Source: Paramecium pentaurelia (taxonomy: Eukaryota; Ciliophora; Oligohymenophorea; Peniculida; Parameciidae). Taken from it: a stretch of 64,000 nucleotides of DNA. The stretch covers positions 269,166 to 333,165 of the forward strand of contig CAJJDO010000128.1 of assembly GCA_905183005.1 (NCBI GenBank), in the 5' to 3' direction. Positions within the stretch are counted from its first letter, which is position 1, and each line of letters starts with the position of its first letter. The position numbers were made by a program, and so were the translations under genes. The notes below the pieces were generated by a model. That model did not search any database. It was given only the letters and a program-made list of their open reading frames with translations, and was not told where the DNA came from. Below, one piece after another: positions 61,909 to 64,000 of the stretch.

Positions 61909-63648
61909 ATGAATTGCACTTATCATATCAAAAGTCCGATATCTTTGATATGTATAGCTCCTCACAAGTGCTAAAGGAAACTTTGTGTTGAATGCCAAAA
62001 TGATCATGGAGTGGATGTTAAATAAATTGTTCCTATAAATAAATTTCAAGAAATGGCTATCCAGAAATTAAGAGACTCCAAGCTTGATGATACATCAGAG
62101 TTGACCAAATAGAGAATGGCTATTAACTAAATGCTGTCATTTACTGAGACACAGTTGAAGAAAATTTTGGAAGAACTATCACAATCAATAAAATAGATAT
62201 ATGATATGATTGAACAATAAACCAAATCATATCTCAATATCATTAGTAAGAACACAAATCTATTCGAAACTCCAGATACTGAGTTAGAGAAATTAGCACA
62301 AATATTAGAAGGAAAAACAATAAATGTTTGGAATGCTTAGAAACAATTTTATTTCAATTAGTTGGAATAAGTGAAGAATTTATGGGGCTAAGAAATCAAG
62401 TCTTTAAATGAAAAGATTAAGTAACAAATGAATGAGATTTTTTCTAAACAATTTAAAGCATATTCTACTATTCAGCCTATTTAAGAAGAAGGATAAGTTT
62501 ATTAAATGAAAGAAGATCTATTTGAACTTTTAACTTAGATCCAAGATATTGATGAAACTTTCTATAAGAAGATTCTTGAAATACTTAGAAGAGAGAAAGT
62601 TTCAGACATCCTTGAATTCCTTTCGAAGGAAAACAATCAACACTTTGATGAATCCTTAATCAACAAGCAAGAAAATATAAGCGAGTTAGGAAAGAAAATA
62701 ATGAAAATCATAAATGTCTTGAAAAATATTTAGGATCATAAATTTAATAAAGACGACTTTTCTTTAGAGACTTATGAGAAGGCAAGTTAAGATCTTATAA
62801 AAAAGTTATCAAAAAATTATGGGATAATAAATTTTATAAAGTTTTTAGTTCTCCTCACAAGTATTGATGTTAATTTTATTTAATGTGGATCAAATGCATT
62901 AAATTTCTTAATAAGATTGAACCTAGATATTAGGAAATAATCTTTTGAGAACATCAGGATAAAGAATACATCTTTAATTGGAGGTAATTTTGCAAGATGC
63001 AACTTAAATGGATCAAAATTTGATAATGTAGATATTAGCGGATTAAATTTAAATGGTGCTTAGATGTTTAATTGCTAATGGAAGAACATTAAAATCCATG
63101 AATTGAATAAATTGGATGGTCATAGAAGTTGTGTCCTATCAGTCTGTTTCTCACCTGATGGGTAAACATTAGCATCTGGTAGTTAAGATAACTCTATCCG
63201 TCTATGGGATGTCAAAACAGGATAATAAAAAGCTTAATTAGATGGTCATAATGATTGTATCAACTCAGTCTGTTTCTCTCCTGATGGAAATACATTAGCT
63301 TCTGGTAGTGAAGATAAGTCTATCCTTCTATTATATCAAAAACAAGTATTTTTCAGATTATAGATTTATAGAAATTTAGGTTAAAAATGCAAAATATCCT
63401 TTTTTTAACACACTTTTGCAGAAAAATTATATATATATAATTTAGATACATCTAATATTATGGTTAACCCAGACTTCAATTTTTCAAGGTTTAAGAGAGA
63501 TTTTTATAAAAAACCGTTTCCTTTTAGGAGAATTATAGGAGTAAATTATAATTTCTTACAATAACACTTGATTAATTTAAAAACTAACCTATATTAACCC
63601 TTAATTTAAATCTATTTTAATATAGTTCTTGTGTCCAATATTTTTTGA
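61909..63648 (+). CDS. B-box-like/coiled-coil/pentapeptide protein, WD40 part truncated
   Basis: One 580-codon frame with stop. Residues 1-50: zinc finger (MNCTYHIKSPISLICIAPHK, CQRKLCVECQNDHG), clearly related to the N-terminus of the gene at 44244-46731. Coiled coil to about 180. Residues 180-320 match the N-terminal module of the WD40 pseudogene, then the pentapeptide-like block (IGGNFARCNLNGSKFDNVDI). Only one full WD repeat and most of a second follow; homology stops at about 63335, where LWDVKTG is expected, and the frame runs on through unrelated sequence to TGA 63646-63648. The relative at 37852 has 14 repeats, so this copy is truncated by rearrangement or an insertion reaching beyond the window. 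Confidence 0.78.
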
Positions 63649-64000
63649 TAGAGTTCTATTTTATAGTTTTTTTCTTTTTTAACAATCTTGAAGCATTACT
63701 AAAATGGAAATGAATTTAGCACATTTAAAAATTACAATAATAATTATTAGTTGCATGAATGCAATAATATCTTAATTCTTTGTATACTGTTTTTTTGGTA
63801 TTATTCTTATCATAACCAAGCATTTTCTATCAATTTATATTTCGAATGTGAATTGTATAAGATTTATAAAGTATATTCTACAACTAAATCTTTCAGCATT
63901 TATCATTTCTAAGTTTTCTAATCTTCTTATTTCTTGAGAGTGAATATATCTTATTCACAAAATAATATATTCTCAACTCATATTTAATTAACAGTAATAC
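63649..64000. other. spacer, nothing seen
   Basis: AT-rich end of window. No telomere repeat and no return of WD40 homology. Confidence 0.4.

Noticed and set aside
63649..64000. Telomere or subtelomeric repeat at the window end
   Set aside because: No C4A2 or C3A3 repeats at either end; the only telomere-like run is the short internal one at 55243-55256.

Overview
The window reads as genomic DNA of a ciliate, most likely a Paramecium. TAA and TAG are read through as glutamine everywhere and TGA is the only working stop. Base composition is extremely AT-rich, genes lie tens of bases apart on both strands, and nearly every gene is cut by tiny introns of about 19-33 nt (GTA...TAG/CAG/AAG). Gene limits below come from hand translation with only TGA as stop, checking that splicing leaves a whole number of codons; no database search was possible.

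Positions 1-31600 are a compact housekeeping region with intact genes: COP9 signalosome subunit 5 (CSN5), a membrane histidine-kinase-like sensor, a CHY zinc-finger protein, a membrane J-domain protein, an RCC1/IQ protein, two acyl carrier proteins, a long coiled-coil protein, a Nudix hydrolase, a homospermidine-synthase-like enzyme, a SpoU/TrmH methyltransferase, a hormone-sensitive-lipase-type hydrolase, a CUE-like protein, an Aurora-like kinase, and several ciliate proteins I cannot name. The CSN5 gene contains a 100-bp insert bounded by TA dinucleotides whose two ends fit the Paramecium IES consensus. Removing it restores the conserved reading frame, so it looks like an unexcised internal eliminated sequence.

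Positions 31600-64000 are different: longer gene-poor stretches, broken genes and expanded repeat families. They hold a SHIPPO-like protein, a ciliate-specific EF-hand-like protein, a WD40 pseudogene with 14 repeats, a secreted discoidin (F5/8C)-like protein, a zinc-finger protein whose C-terminus is a tandem array of exon-plus-intron units, an intact 1390-residue type I membrane protein of unknown family, a broken Cys-rich/REJ/GPS receptor gene, and a truncated zinc-finger/pentapeptide/WD40 gene. At 54970-55290 lies a hairpin-rich, GC-rich island that carries a telomere-like G-rich stretch.

Two related N-terminal modules (B-box-like zinc finger plus coiled coil) are joined to different repeat domains at 44-47 kb and 62-64 kb, and the pentapeptide/WD40 half recurs at 38-40 kb. 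This points to module exchange in the accessory half. I saw no rRNA, tRNA or CRISPR array, and no telomere repeat array at the window ends.
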